The notes under the pieces were generated by a model. The model had not been told where the DNA came from. It saw nothing but the letters and a program-made list of their open reading frames with translations, and searched no databases. From NCBI RefSeq assembly GCF_900142655.1, contig NZ_FRBQ01000001.1, forward strand, positions 808,115-872,114: a stretch of DNA of 64,000 bases, written 5' to 3'. The stretch comes from Phytopseudomonas punonensis. Lineage in GTDB: Bacteria > Pseudomonadota > Gammaproteobacteria > Pseudomonadales > Pseudomonadaceae. The position numbers and the translations under genes were made by a program. Numbering within the stretch: the first letter of the stretch is position 1; each line of letters opens with the position of its first letter. Positions 10,175-19,057 of this stretch are shown here, piece by piece.

Positions 10175-10792
10175 TTAGATGCCGTCTACGCTGCGCAGCG
10201 TACGCTCGGCCTTGTCGGCAGCGCTCTTGTTCTGCCATTTGGGCAAGTAGTCGAGCTTGCGGGCGCGGATACTGTCGATGTTGTCCTGATACCAACTGTT
10301 CGCCTTGGGACCGATAACCATCCACTCGGTGGATTCATCCCAAGCGCGGAACTGCTTGGACTGCAGGCCTTCCTTGGCACTGGCATCGTTACGGATCGGT
10401 AGCAGCGAAAAACGCGCTCGCCATACCCCCATTCGCGGGGCGACCAGCACGTAATAGCGTTTGCCTGCTTCCAGATTGGCGGCGAGGAAGTCGGCATTTT
10501 CAGACACCACCATGAACAGGTGCTCACCGGGCTCGGCCAGATAGGCGACCTTGCTTTTCGACGATACGACGCCGGCGAATACATCATTGCCCTCGGCGCG
10601 AGTGTCATAGACGGAGGACTGCACTGCACCACCGAGCGACGAGGGCCGCATGAACACCACCAGAGCCTTGTCGGCCGTGGCTTTCGGTTCGGCCTCGGTA
10701 GTCGGCGCAACCATCAGTGATGACTGGCAACCACCCAGCACCAACAATACGAAGAGCATTCCCAGCAAGCGAGAAAATATTGAAAACGGCAT
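10175..10792 (-). CDS. DUF2846-like lipoprotein
   Basis: 205 residues. A lipoprotein signal ends at LGGC (Cys22), so it should be lipidated and anchored in the envelope. The mature part begins with a beta-strand VVFMRPSS and includes PGEHLFMVVSENADFLAANLEAGKRYYVLV. This resembles DUF2846-type domains, a group without a known activity. The start at 10792 is supported by AAGGAAG; the longer frame to 10852 has no signal peptide. It sits between the iron-binding protein and the permease, but a hairpin at 10816-10843 separates it from the former. A role in iron uptake is only suggested by position. Confidence 0.75.
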   Translation of the reverse strand: MPFSIFSRLLGMLFVLLVLGGCQSSLMVAPTTEAEPKATADKALVVFMRPSSLGGAVQSSVYDTRAEGNDVFAGVVSSKSKVAYLAEPGEHLFMVVSENADFLAANLEAGKRYYVLVAPRMGVWRARFSLLPIRNDASAKEGLQSKQFRAWDESTEWMVIGPKANSWYQDNIDSIRARKLDYLPKWQNKSAADKAERTLRSVDGI

Positions 10793-10815
10793 AGAAACTT
10801 CCTTGTGACTGAAAT

Positions 10816-10843
10816 GAAAAGCCGCGGCAACTGCGCCGCGGCT
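10816..10843 (-). terminator. terminator or attenuator after the iron-binding protein gene
   Basis: A perfect 9-bp stem AGCCGCGGC/GCCGCGGCT with a 6-base loop is followed on the minus strand by TTTTCATTTC. It lies just downstream of the binding-protein gene and probably limits read-through into the lipoprotein and permease genes. That is a common way to make more binding protein than permease. Confidence 0.7.
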
Positions 10844-10866
10844 GGCATTCAAGCAAATCGCCGTCG

Positions 10867-11868
10867 TTAATTCCAGCCAGCACGGTCCATCAGGCGGATG
10901 GCCTCGGCCTGGCGCTTGCCGGCCACTTCCACCGGGATGCTGTCGGCCTTGAACTCACCCCAGGAGGCGACCTCCGCCGAAGGCTTCACCTTCGGGTTGG
11001 CCGGGAACTCCTTGTTGGCGTCGGCGAAAATGTTCTGCGCTTCAGCGCTGGTCATCCACTCGACGAGTTTCTGGGCGGCCTCGGGGTTCGGTGCATGCTT
11101 GGTCAGGCCAACACCGGACAAGTTGACGTGCACGCCACGGTCTTTCTGGTTTGGCCAGAACAGCTTGGCTTTGAGATCCGGGTTCTGCTCGTGCAGGCGG
11201 CCGAAGTAGTAGGTGTTGACGATACCCACGTCGCACTGGCCGGCGGCCACGGCGTTGATCACCGAGTTGTCGTCCGGGAATACGTCGGTGGCCAGGTTAT
11301 TGACCCAGCCCTTGATGATCTCTTCGGTCTTGGCTTCTCCGTGGGTCTCGATCAGGGTCGCGGTGAGCGACTGGTTGTAGACCTTCTTGCTGGTGCGCAG
11401 GCACAGGCGACCCTCCCAGTTCTTGTCGGCCAGCGCTTCGTAGGTGCTCAGCTCGTCGGCCTTCACCCGCTCCGGCGAGTAGACGATGGTGCGTGCACGC
11501 AGCGACAGACCGGTCCAAGCACCGCTGGCGGCGCGATACTGGGCAGGAATGTTGGCGTCGACGACGCTGGACTTCATCGGCTGCAGGATGCCCATCTGCT
11601 CGGCTTGCCAGAGGTTGCCAGCGTCGACGGTGAGCAGCAGATCGGCCGGGGTATTCTCGCCTTCGGCCTTGATGCGCTCCATCAGCGGCGCTTCCTTGTC
11701 GGTAATGAACTTCACCGCCACGCCGCTCTTGGCGGTGTAGGCGTCGAACACCGGTTTGATCAGCTCGTCGATACGCGAGGAATAGACCACGACTTCGTCG
11801 GCGGCCTGAACGGCGCTGGCCAGCGTACTGAGGGTGAAAACGGCGAGAAGCGCGCGACGTACCGACAT
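10867..11868 (-). CDS. ferric iron ABC transporter periplasmic binding protein (FbpA/HitA type)
   Basis: 333 residues with a signal peptide cleaved near residues 22-23 (VQA-ADE). The mature protein opens [10 protein letters not shown], as in FbpA-like Fe3+-binding proteins. The paired tyrosines Y220-Y221 in VNTYYFGRL are the iron ligands expected for this family. It delivers Fe3+ to the permease at 8495-10111. The upstream in-frame ATG at 11931 is rejected since the signal peptide begins at [11 protein letters not shown] weak Fur-like sequence lies 33 bases before the start. Corresponds in position to P. aeruginosa PA5217. Confidence 0.92.
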   Translation of the reverse strand: MSVRRALLAVFTLSTLASAVQAADEVVVYSSRIDELIKPVFDAYTAKSGVAVKFITDKEAPLMERIKAEGENTPADLLLTVDAGNLWQAEQMGILQPMKSSVVDANIPAQYRAASGAWTGLSLRARTIVYSPERVKADELSTYEALADKNWEGRLCLRTSKKVYNQSLTATLIETHGEAKTEEIIKGWVNNLATDVFPDDNSVINAVAAGQCDVGIVNTYYFGRLHEQNPDLKAKLFWPNQKDRGVHVNLSGVGLTKHAPNPEAAQKLVEWMTSAEAQNIFADANKEFPANPKVKPSAEVASWGEFKADSIPVEVAGKRQAEAIRLMDRAGWN

Positions 11869-11900
11869 GACAGAGACCCTGTGAGAGCTGAAGGAGCGAG

Positions 11901-11919
11901 GATGATAGTGACTCGCATC
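11901..11919. promoter_or_regulatory. possible weak Fur box
   Basis: The 19-mer gatgatagtgactcgcatc matches about 10 of 19 positions of the Fur consensus, including both outer GAT/ATC ends. It lies just upstream of the iron-binding protein gene. The match is modest and is supported mainly by position. Confidence 0.3.
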
Positions 11920-11962
11920 TACAACGCACACCTTGAGGTCATTGCCAGATATTACGGCGCCA

Positions 11963-13189
11963 TCACGCCTTCGCCAGCTCTGGTAAGTCGCCGCTCAGGC
12001 CGAGTGCCTGACGCACGAACAGGGCCTTGGCTTCGTCCAGCCCGTTGACCAGATCGAGGCCGGCGTTGCGCGCGAGGCGCAGGGTCAGCGAATCGCTCTG
12101 GAACAACCGCTGGAAGCCTTCCATCGCGGCCATCATCGCCAGGTTATGGGGCATGCGCCGGCGTTCGTAGCGGCTCAGCACACGCTCGTCGGCAAGCCGC
12201 TCACCGCGCTCGGCCGCCTGTGCCAGCACTTCGGCCAATACCGCCGCATCGAGAAAACCGAGATTGACGCCCTGCCCGGCCAGCGGGTGGATGGTGTGGG
12301 CAGCATCGCCGATCAGCGCCAGGCCCGGTTCGACGTAGCGCTTGGCATGGCGCTGCCGCAGCGGAATGCACAGGCGGCGATCCACCTGCAGCACCTGCCC
12401 CAGACGGTGTTCGAAAGCCTGCCCCAGTTCTGCGGAAAACGCGTCGTCATCCAGCGCCATCAACTGAGTGGCATGATCCGGCGTGGTCGACCAGACGATC
12501 GAACACCAGTGCTCGCCATCACGTTCGCCCAGCGGCAGAAAAGCCAGCGGGCCTTCGTCGGTGAAGCGCTGCCAGGCGGTGGCCTGGTGCGCCTCGGCGC
12601 AGCGTACGCTGGTGACGATGGCGTGGTGCAGGTAATCCCACTCGCGGGTTTCGCAGCCGGCCAGGCGACGCACTGCCGAGTTGGCGCCATCGGCGGCGAT
12701 CACCAGCGGCGTGCGCAGCTCACGGCCATCGGCCAGGGTCAGCAGCCAGTCGTCACCGGAGTGACGCATGCGCTCCAGGCGCGCATCGGCTAGGAGGCCC
12801 ACATCGCTGTCATGCAGGCGCTCAAGCAGCGCGTCTTGCACAACACGGTTCTCGACGATATGGCCGAGCGTGTTGGCATGCACGCTGGCTGCGCTGAAAT
12901 GGATGTTGCCAGTGCCGCTGCCGTCCCACACGTGCATGTCGCTATACGGACAGCTGCGCCGCGCCAGCACGCCGGGCCAGGCGCCAAGACGTTCGAGAAT
13001 GCGCTGACTGGCCATCGACAGCGCGCTGACACGAGGCTCGTAAGCCGCAGTGGCGTCGAACGGTTCGACGGTCATCGGCCCACCGTCGAGCACCAGGCAC
13101 TCCAGGCCGCTCTCACGCAGGGCAAGGGCCAGCGCACTACCAACCATTCCGGCACCGACGATGATCAGGTCTGCACGCATCTCGTTCAT
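11963..13189 (-). CDS. ubiI: ubiquinone biosynthesis FAD monooxygenase UbiI (VisC type)
   Basis: 408 residues. It has the N-terminal FAD-binding motif [19 protein letters not shown] and the second FAD motif [18 protein letters not shown] typical of the UbiH/COQ6 family. It most likely hydroxylates C5 of the polyprenylphenol ring in aerobic ubiquinone synthesis. Two starts are possible. The ATG at 13189 forms an ATGA overlap with the thioesterase stop, favouring translational coupling. The ATG at 13180 is better spaced from AGAGGAA. The operon order thioesterase-ubiI behind ubiH and pepP matches P. aeruginosa. Confidence 0.88.
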   Translation of the reverse strand: MNEMRADLIIVGAGMVGSALALALRESGLECLVLDGGPMTVEPFDATAAYEPRVSALSMASQRILERLGAWPGVLARRSCPYSDMHVWDGSGTGNIHFSAASVHANTLGHIVENRVVQDALLERLHDSDVGLLADARLERMRHSGDDWLLTLADGRELRTPLVIAADGANSAVRRLAGCETREWDYLHHAIVTSVRCAEAHQATAWQRFTDEGPLAFLPLGERDGEHWCSIVWSTTPDHATQLMALDDDAFSAELGQAFEHRLGQVLQVDRRLCIPLRQRHAKRYVEPGLALIGDAAHTIHPLAGQGVNLGFLDAAVLAEVLAQAAERGERLADERVLSRYERRRMPHNLAMMAAMEGFQRLFQSDSLTLRLARNAGLDLVNGLDEAKALFVRQALGLSGDLPELAKA

Positions 13190-13674
13190 TTCCTCTGGCT
13201 GCCTGCCGCGCGCGGCTTGAGCCGCACATAAAGAGTCTTGTTTACCCGCGCCACCAGAGCGCCGCTGCCATCGCGCACTTCCACCTGCCGCTCGGGCAGG
13301 TACTTGTCGCCGCTGGCGGTTCGCTCGCGCACCTGGTCGATAAAGGCCTGGTCGATGGCGAACGAGGCGAACACCTGGCCGCGGCCGGGCGCGATGAAAT
13401 CGATGCTGGCGGCTTTGTCCCAGACCACGTAATCGCGGCCGAGGTTCTCCATCAGCATCAACATGTAGAAGGGGTCAGTCATCGAATACAGGCTGCCGCC
13501 GAACTGGGTGCCGACGTAATTGCGGTTGTACCAGCCCAGACGCATCTTCACCTCGACCTGGCGAAAGTCCGGGGCGATGCGCCGAACCCATACACCAGCG
13601 CCCAGGTAGGGCGGATAGAGGTTCATGATCCAGCGCAGCACACGAGCCTTGCGCGCCAGCCGGCGTGCATTCAT
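13186..13674 (-). CDS. DUF4442 hotdog-fold thioesterase-like protein
   Basis: 162 residues forming a single hotdog domain with the family pattern WYNRNYVGTQFGGSLYSMTDPFYMLML around residues 48-75. DUF4442 proteins are predicted acyl-CoA thioesterases; the substrate is unknown. It sits between ubiH, whose end overlaps its start by 4 bases, and ubiI, which overlaps its stop by 4 bases. It is therefore cotranscribed with the ubiquinone hydroxylases. A role in quinone synthesis is not established; the link may be only one of shared transcription. Confidence 0.82.
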   Translation of the reverse strand: MNARRLARKARVLRWIMNLYPPYLGAGVWVRRIAPDFRQVEVKMRLGWYNRNYVGTQFGGSLYSMTDPFYMLMLMENLGRDYVVWDKAASIDFIAPGRGQVFASFAIDQAFIDQVRERTASGDKYLPERQVEVRDGSGALVARVNKTLYVRLKPRAAGSQRK

Positions 13675-14861
13675 TGCGGGCTACCGCGAGTACCCATGCC
13701 CATCGCCTGCCGCGCAAACCAGCGTTTGGCGGGCGGCAACAACTCCAGGCCGAGCAGGCCCAGGTTGCGACCGGCGGCGAGCAACGGCTGGTCAGTGCTG
13801 AACAACCGCGTGACCTGATCGGAGAACGCCACGGTGCGCGCCTGATCGTCAGCCTGAATGCCGGCGTAACGCTGCAAGGTGGCCAGATCGCCAAGCGGTG
13901 CGGCACTCGCCAACAGGGTATCGGCCAGCGCCCGCACATCGCGTAAGGAGAGATTGAAGCCCTGTCCAGCAATCGGATGCAGGCTGTGGGCAGCATTGCC
14001 AAGCACCACCAGGTTGGCACGTACTTGCTCGGCGGCCTCGATCAAAACAAGCGGGTACGGCACGCGTGCGCCGACCTGCTTGAGAGCGCCAAGGCGATAA
14101 CCAAAGGCCTGCTGCAGCTCGGCGAGGAAGGCACGCTCATCCAGTTTGAGCAGCCGCTCGATCTCGCGGCTCGGGTGCGTCCACACCAACGCGCAGCGAT
14201 TCTCGGAAAGCGGCAGCAGCGCCAGCGGACCGGATTCGGTAAAGCGCTCGAAAGCCTCGCCGCCATGGGCACGCGATGGGGTGATATTGGCGATCAGCGC
14301 GGTCTGGTCGTAAGGCCGCTGATTGACGGTGATGCCCAGCTGCTCGCGCAGCGACGAACGCCCGCCATCGGCAAGAACGGCCAGCGAGCAGTCGATCAGG
14401 GTTTCATCATCCAGGGTCAGGCGATAGCCATCGGCCGTGGGCTCCATGCGCTCGACCTGGGCCGGGCAACGCCACTGGATCACCTCGCTGTCCAGCGCCT
14501 GCCACAGGCATTGGCCAAGCCAGGCGTTTTCCACCACATAGCCCAGCGCCGGCACGCCTTCCTGTTCCGCACTCAACCGCGAGGCAGCAAAACGACCGCG
14601 ATCTGAGACGTGAATGCGTTCGATAGCCGTCGCCTGCTCGGCAATCGCCGGCCACACGCCAAGGCCTTCGTAAATCAGCCGCGAACCGTAGGAAAGCGCC
14701 GTGGAGCGGGCGTCGTAGCTGGGCTGATAGCCCTCGCCAGGGGCGAACGGCTCGATCAGCGCGATGCGCCAGCCGCGCCTGCGCGCTTCGCCTTGCAGCG
14801 CAAGCGCCAGGCTGGCGCCGACAAGGCCGCCACCGATAATCGCCACATCCACGCGCAGCAT
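13671..14861 (-). CDS. ubiH: 2-octaprenyl-6-methoxyphenol hydroxylase UbiH
   Basis: 396 residues. FAD motif IIGGGLVGASLALALQG is at residues 8-24, the family ARSTALSYGSRLIYEGLGVW lies near residue 50, and the second FAD motif GNAAHSLHPIAGQGFNLSLRD is near residue 280. It hydroxylates the C1 position of the aromatic ring during aerobic ubiquinone biosynthesis at the inner membrane. It starts 4 bases after the pepP stop, giving the operon ygfB-pepP-ubiH-thioesterase-ubiI. The second motif has Asn where ubiI has Asp in GDAAH; such variation occurs in the family. Confidence 0.93.
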   Translation of the reverse strand: MLRVDVAIIGGGLVGASLALALQGEARRRGWRIALIEPFAPGEGYQPSYDARSTALSYGSRLIYEGLGVWPAIAEQATAIERIHVSDRGRFAASRLSAEQEGVPALGYVVENAWLGQCLWQALDSEVIQWRCPAQVERMEPTADGYRLTLDDETLIDCSLAVLADGGRSSLREQLGITVNQRPYDQTALIANITPSRAHGGEAFERFTESGPLALLPLSENRCALVWTHPSREIERLLKLDERAFLAELQQAFGYRLGALKQVGARVPYPLVLIEAAEQVRANLVVLGNAAHSLHPIAGQGFNLSLRDVRALADTLLASAAPLGDLATLQRYAGIQADDQARTVAFSDQVTRLFSTDQPLLAAGRNLGLLGLELLPPAKRWFARQAMGMGTRGSPQ

Positions 14862-14865
14862 GGCC

Positions 14866-16200
14866 TCAGGCTACCTGTGCGCGGGCAGCGGCCATCAGGG
14901 CCTCGATCTCGTCGACAGTCTTGGGCACATCGTTGGTGAGCACTTCGCAGCCAGTCTTGGTGACGACTACATCGTCCTCGATACGCACGCCAATACCGCG
15001 CCACTTCTTGGCGACGCTCTGGTTATCCACCGCAATATAGATGCCCGGCTCGACGGTCATGGCCATGCCCACTTCGAGCACACGCCACTCACCGCCGACC
15101 TTGTACTCGCCGACGTCGTGCACATCCATGCCCAGCCAATGACCGGCACGGTGCATGTAGAACGGTTTGTAGGCTTCGGCAGCGATCAGCTCGTCGACCT
15201 TGCCTTCAAGCAGGCCCAACTCGACCAGCCCAGCGGTGATGACGCGGACCGTGGCCTCGTGGGCTTCGTTCCAATGCCGGCCTGGGGCGATGAACTTGAG
15301 CGCCTCCAGATTGGCGGCCAGAACGACTTCGTAGATGGCCTTCTGCTCGGGCGAGAACTTGCCGCTGACCGGGAAGGTGCGGGTGATGTCGCTGGCGTAG
15401 CAGTCGATCTCGCAGCCAGCGTCAATCAGCACCACGTCGCCATCCTTGAGCAGCGCGTCGTTCTCGCGGTAATGCAAGATGCAGGCGTTCTTACCCGCCG
15501 CGACGATGGAGCCGTAGGCCGGCATCTTCGAGCCGCCCTTGCGGAACTCATAATCTAGTTCGGCTTCCAGGTGGTACTCGTAGAGCCCGGCACGGCTGGC
15601 CTGCATGGCCTTGATATGGGCGCGTGCGGAAATCTTCGCAGCCTCGCGCATGACCTTCACTTCGCCGGCCGACTTGTACAAACGCAGGTCGTGCAGGAAG
15701 TGGTTCAGCGCAACGAATTCCTTCGGCGGCGTGGCGCCCTGGCGTGCCTTGGAGCGGATCACGTTGACCCACTCCATAAGGTGGCGGTCGAACTCCGGGT
15801 TGGTGCCCACCGCGTAATACACGCGCTCACGGCCTTCGATAAGGCCGGGCAGGATGTCGTCGATATCGCCGATGGGGAATGCATCGTCCGCACCATACTG
15901 GCTAATGGCGCCTTCCTGGCCGGCACGCAGCCCGTCCCACAGCTCACGCAGGGGATCACGTTCGCGGCAGAACAACACGTATTCGCCATGCTCACGACCG
16001 GGGATCAACGCGATCACCGCCTCAGGCTCCGGGAAACCGGACAGGTACTGGAAGTCGCTGTCCTGACGGTAGATATGCTCGACATCCCGGTTGCGGATGA
16101 ACACCGGCGCCGCCGGCAGGATGGCAATGCTGTTGGGTTCCATCTGCGCCATCAGCGCCTTGCGGCGACGGGCGTATTCCGCTTTGGAGATGCTGGTCAT
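14866..16200 (-). CDS. pepP: Xaa-Pro aminopeptidase PepP
   Basis: 444 residues, the normal length. The N-terminal domain opens EYARRRKALMAQMEPNSIAI. The C-terminal pita-bread fold carries the dimetal ligands in VLIDAGCEIDCYASDITRTF, HRAGHWLGMDVHDVG, AMTVEPGIY and GIGVRIEDDVVV. It removes N-terminal residues preceding proline, probably with Mn2+. It lies in the ygfB-pepP-ubiH operon, an arrangement conserved from E. coli to Pseudomonas. Confidence 0.95.
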   Translation of the reverse strand: MTSISKAEYARRRKALMAQMEPNSIAILPAAPVFIRNRDVEHIYRQDSDFQYLSGFPEPEAVIALIPGREHGEYVLFCRERDPLRELWDGLRAGQEGAISQYGADDAFPIGDIDDILPGLIEGRERVYYAVGTNPEFDRHLMEWVNVIRSKARQGATPPKEFVALNHFLHDLRLYKSAGEVKVMREAAKISARAHIKAMQASRAGLYEYHLEAELDYEFRKGGSKMPAYGSIVAAGKNACILHYRENDALLKDGDVVLIDAGCEIDCYASDITRTFPVSGKFSPEQKAIYEVVLAANLEALKFIAPGRHWNEAHEATVRVITAGLVELGLLEGKVDELIAAEAYKPFYMHRAGHWLGMDVHDVGEYKVGGEWRVLEVGMAMTVEPGIYIAVDNQSVAKKWRGIGVRIEDDVVVTKTGCEVLTNDVPKTVDEIEALMAAARAQVA

Positions 16201-16239
16201 GGGCAGGCTAGATTCCGATCAGTCGAGTAAAGGGCGATA

Positions 16240-16794
16240 TCAGTGCAGCGAAGGCTTCGGCGCAGGCGCAGCCGGCTTGTTGCACTCGCTGAACAGCAGC
16301 AGAGGCGCCACACGCAGGTACTCCATGACCTCCATGTAATCGTTCTCGCCGTCCTCGGATTCCTCCAGGGCATTCTGCACCTGAGCGATGGCCGACAAAT
16401 CCTGCAGCACTTCCATGGCGTCGGCGCTCAGCGCAGCGTCGCCAACGGTCAGCCCGAAACCACCAAGAAAGCCTTGGCACCATTGGCCCAGAGCAACCGC
16501 GCGCTCGGCCAGCGGGGCATCATCGGAAGGCAGCAGCAGAACCACGGTGACGTCATCACCGGTCAACTCGCCGCGCACCATCTCCTGCAGGCCGATCAGT
16601 GCCTGGCGGATGTTTTCCGCAGGCTCGGTGCCCAGCAGTTCGGTGGCATCGACGAGCCATGGGCCAGCTTCGAAGCCGGCGCCGGCGCAACTACGACCCA
16701 GGAGAAGGCCGTGCAGCTCGGCAGGAGAAACAGAAGTGCCGCCACTGGCGAGCAGGGCAGCGAATGCAGCGTAGGGAGAACTGGAAGTCGGCAT
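16240..16794 (-). CDS. ygfB: UPF0149/YecA family protein YgfB
   Basis: 184 residues of the UPF0149 fold, with the family-type [12 protein letters not shown] near the N-terminus and a [13 protein letters not shown] motif in the middle. It ends with a Pro/Ala tail. The position upstream of pepP matches P. aeruginosa PA5225, described there as YgfB, which influences a programmed cell-death regulator (alpA) and beta-lactam tolerance; transfer of that role is inference. It starts the operon and is divergent from the coiled-coil gene/zapA. Confidence 0.88.
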   Translation of the reverse strand: MPTSSSPYAAFAALLASGGTSVSPAELHGLLLGRSCAGAGFEAGPWLVDATELLGTEPAENIRQALIGLQEMVRGELTGDDVTVVLLLPSDDAPLAERAVALGQWCQGFLGGFGLTVGDAALSADAMEVLQDLSAIAQVQNALEESEDGENDYMEVMEYLRVAPLLLFSECNKPAAPAPKPSLH

Positions 16795-16939
16795 CGATCA
16801 CTAGGCGCCAAGAGGCGCAATCACTAGAATGGAGGCCTTGTATCCTAGCATCGGCAGATGCGCCAAGACCATCGGCCGGTTTGCGCTGGCGAACTGCTGG
16901 ATCTATACACTGCGCACAACCCTGCCAAAGCGAGAGCCA

Positions 16940-17149
16940 ATGGAAGACGCCGACCTACACGCCCTGACGGCAAAGCTGGAACTGCTGATCCAGCGCGTCG
17001 AGCGACTCAAGGCACAAAATCGTCTCTTGCTGGAAAGCGAGCAGGCGTGGCGCGAAGAACGCGCTCATCTGATCGAAAAGAACGAAATGGCTCGGCACAA
17101 GGTCGAATCGATGATTTCGCGCCTCAAAGCCCTGGAGCAGGACTCATGA
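16940..17149 (+). CDS. short coiled-coil protein (TIGR02449 / ZapB-like)
   Basis: 69 residues, almost entirely a coiled coil with heptads of Leu and charged residues (LEDL-type patterns through LTAKLELLIQRVERLKAQN). It matches the small TIGR02449 family encoded directly before zapA in Pseudomonas and has some likeness to ZapB. Its TGA overlaps the zapA ATG as ATGA, so translation is coupled. That pairing suggests a role near the division ring, which is inference. The longer in-frame reading from 16829 is rejected as the extra residues are not coiled coil. Confidence 0.82.
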   Translation: MEDADLHALTAKLELLIQRVERLKAQNRLLLESEQAWREERAHLIEKNEMARHKVESMISRLKALEQDS

Positions 17150-17460
17150 CCCAATCGAATACCGTTACCGTTCAGATCCTGGACAAAGAATATTGCATCG
17201 CCTGCCCCGCCGATGAGCGTAGCAATTTGCAAAGCGCTGCCCGTTACCTGGACGGCAAAATGCGGGAGATCCGCAGCGGTGGCAAAGTCATCGGCGCCGA
17301 CCGCGTTGCCGTGATGGCCGCCCTGAACATCACCCATGACCTGCTGCACAAGCAGCAGAACCTCGACAAGCAGGCCACCGTCGCCCGCGATCACGTGCGT
17401 GACCTGCTCGGCCGAGTGGACAATGCCCTGCACGATGACACCGATGGCCGTGGCGTCTGA
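17146..17460 (+). CDS. zapA: cell division protein ZapA
   Basis: 104 residues. The N-terminal segment VTVQILDKEYCIACPADE is followed by a long helix ending RDLLGRVDNALHD, which is the ZapA architecture. ZapA tetramers bundle FtsZ filaments at midcell. It overlaps the upstream coiled-coil gene by 4 bases and is followed by the 6S RNA and ygfA, the widely conserved gammaproteobacterial order. Confidence 0.93.
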   Translation: MTQSNTVTVQILDKEYCIACPADERSNLQSAARYLDGKMREIRSGGKVIGADRVAVMAALNITHDLLHKQQNLDKQATVARDHVRDLLGRVDNALHDDTDGRGV

Positions 17461-17493
17461 CCAACGGTCGTCCATTTGCGTTATACTGGCCGC

Positions 17494-17678
17494 AGCTCCC
17501 TGGAGTGTGCGCCAGTTGGTTGATGTCCCTGAGCCGATACGCACAACCCCGGGGGTTGTCAGTTGAGGCCGGTGTGCATGTCCGCTTGACGGAAAGCCTT
17601 AAGGTTTCCTGCAACCTCCACCTTGAACTTTCGGGTTCAAGGGCTAAACCGACAGCGGCATGCTGGGGAGTCACAATT
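17494..17678 (+). ncRNA. ssrS: 6S RNA
   Basis: The zapA-ygfA interval is the conserved location of 6S RNA. A TATACT -10 box at 17482-17487 places the start near 17494. The 5' segment agctccctgg and the 3' segment ctggggag (17663-17670) form the closing stem. Between them is a long imperfect hairpin with internal bubbles, including the complementary ccttgaactttcgggttcaagg near 17620-17643. The RNA mimics an open promoter and sequesters sigma-70 RNA polymerase in stationary phase. Exact ends are approximate. Confidence 0.85.
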
Positions 17679-17682
17679 CGTA

Positions 17683-17717
17683 GCCCGCTGCTGGCCCAGG
17701 CCAGCAGCGGGCTTTTT
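17683..17717 (+). terminator. rho-independent terminator after 6S RNA
   Basis: A 13-bp perfect stem gcccgctgctggc/gccagcagcgggc with a CCAG loop is followed by ttttt. It directly follows the 6S RNA closing stem and separates it from ygfA. Confidence 0.88.
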
Positions 17718-17788
17718 GTTGGCCGCAGTTCCAGCAGCTGCTCATTGGCGACGCCTCGCTTCGCCCGATACTACAAGGGGATTGGCCC

Positions 17789-18385
17789 GTGATTGATGCC
17801 AGCGACCTCAGCCGTGCCCAGCTACGCCGCAAGCTGCGCCAGGAACGCCGAGCCCTGCCTGTGGCTGTACAACGCCGGGCGGCCGCAGCGCTGTATCGCC
17901 AGTTGGCCCAACACCCAGTGTTTCGCCGTGCACGCCACGTCGCCCTGTATCTGGCCAATGACGGCGAGATCGACCCACACCTGCTGGTTGCCGCAGCTCA
18001 CGCTCGCGGCAAACGCGTCTACCTGCCGGTACTGAAATCCTGGCCGCGCACCAGCATGGTGTTTCAACGCATCGATGCGCACGAAAAGCTGGCTGCCAAT
18101 CGTTTCGGGATTCCCGAACCGCGCCGTAACGGCAAACGTCAGCGCAAGATCTGGACGCTGGATCTAATCCTGCTGCCCTTGGTGGGCTTCGATCAACACG
18201 GCGGTAGACTCGGTATGGGCGGCGGTTTCTACGATCGCAGCCTGGCCTATCGGGCGCTGCGCAAAAATTGGCACAAACCGACGCTGCTCGGATTGGCCCA
18301 CAGCTGCCAACAGGTGGACAAGCTGGCCATGGCCGCCTGGGACATACCGCTGGATGCCACCGTGACCGATGAAGGCTGGTACTAG
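17789..18385 (+). CDS. ygfA: 5-formyltetrahydrofolate cyclo-ligase
   Basis: 198 residues beginning with GTG. It opens SRAQLRRKLRQERRALP and carries the ATP-binding LLPLVGFDQHGGRLGMGGGFYDRSLA signature near residues 130-155, diagnostic of the family. It converts 5-formyl-THF to 5,10-methenyl-THF using ATP, salvaging a folate side product. It follows the 6S RNA and may be transcribed in part by read-through from it, as in E. coli. An ATG at 17793 is in another frame. Confidence 0.93.
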   Translation: MIDASDLSRAQLRRKLRQERRALPVAVQRRAAAALYRQLAQHPVFRRARHVALYLANDGEIDPHLLVAAAHARGKRVYLPVLKSWPRTSMVFQRIDAHEKLAANRFGIPEPRRNGKRQRKIWTLDLILLPLVGFDQHGGRLGMGGGFYDRSLAYRALRKNWHKPTLLGLAHSCQQVDKLAMAAWDIPLDATVTDEGWY

Positions 18386-18406
18386 CACTGCAGCGAAAAC
18401 AGCGGG

Positions 18407-18538
18407 TTATCGCCCGGCTCGAACATCCTCGGCGATCGGTTTACCCTGCTGCCATTGGCTTTGCGTATAACCGGTGGTCACCACGCCGAGGCCGAAAACC
18501 AGGACCAGCATCCACAACAAATCAGGCTTGCGCCGCAT
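18407..18538 (-). CDS. conserved small membrane protein (43 residues)
   Basis: The minus strand encodes MRRKPDLLWMLVLVFGLG and continues to a TAA at 18407. It has a basic N-terminus, one hydrophobic helix (about residues 7-24) and a polar tail rich in Gln, Lys and Asp. An AAGGAG sits 7 bases before the ATG, which is strong support for a gene this short. I recognise the pattern as a short hypothetical protein that recurs at this spot in pseudomonads. Function unknown; it is convergent to ygfA and divergent from the EVE gene. Confidence 0.72.
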   Translation of the reverse strand: MRRKPDLLWMLVLVFGLGVVTTGYTQSQWQQGKPIAEDVRAGR

Positions 18539-18607
18539 ACCACCACTCCTTACCAAATTACCCTTTCACGCAGCCCCTGCAGCGCACCGACTCAGAGAGC
18601 AAAGTTC

Positions 18608-19057
18608 ATGCCCTATTGGCTAATGAAATCCGAGCCTGACGAACTGTCCATCCATGACCTGCAGCGCCTGGGGAAAACCTGCTGGGACGGCGTGCGCAAT
18701 TACCAGGCGCGCAACTTCATTCGCAGCATGCAGCCGGGTGATCAGTTCCTGTTCTATCACTCGAGCTGCCCGCAGCCGGGAGTGGCCGGCATCGCCCGTA
18801 TAGAAGGCGAGCCTTACCCGGACCCCGCAGCGCTGGATCCACAAAGTCACTATTTCGATGCCAAGGCCAGCGCCGAGAAGAACCCGTGGACGGCCGTCGA
18901 CGTGGCTTTCGTCGAGGCCTTCAAGAAGGTCATCCCGCTGGCCGAGCTGAAAGCGCAAAGTGCGCTGGAGGAGTTGGCACTGGTGCAGAAAGGCAGTCGC
19001 CTGTCGGTGATGCCGGTTACCGACGCGCAGTGGACGGCGATCCTGCTGCTGAAGTGA
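18608..19057 (+). CDS. EVE domain protein
   Basis: 149 residues comprising one EVE (PUA-like) domain: MPYWLMKSEPDELS, then TCWDGVRNYQARNFIR, QFLFYHSSC and a C-terminal LSVMPVTDAQWTAIL. EVE domains are related to YTH and bind modified nucleobases in RNA or DNA. Stand-alone housekeeping copies like this are widespread in proteobacteria and their target is unresolved. The start follows the family; the in-frame extension to 18455 is not supported. Its stop lies back to back with that of the FliL-like gene. Confidence 0.9.
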   Translation: MPYWLMKSEPDELSIHDLQRLGKTCWDGVRNYQARNFIRSMQPGDQFLFYHSSCPQPGVAGIARIEGEPYPDPAALDPQSHYFDAKASAEKNPWTAVDVAFVEAFKKVIPLAELKAQSALEELALVQKGSRLSVMPVTDAQWTAILLLK

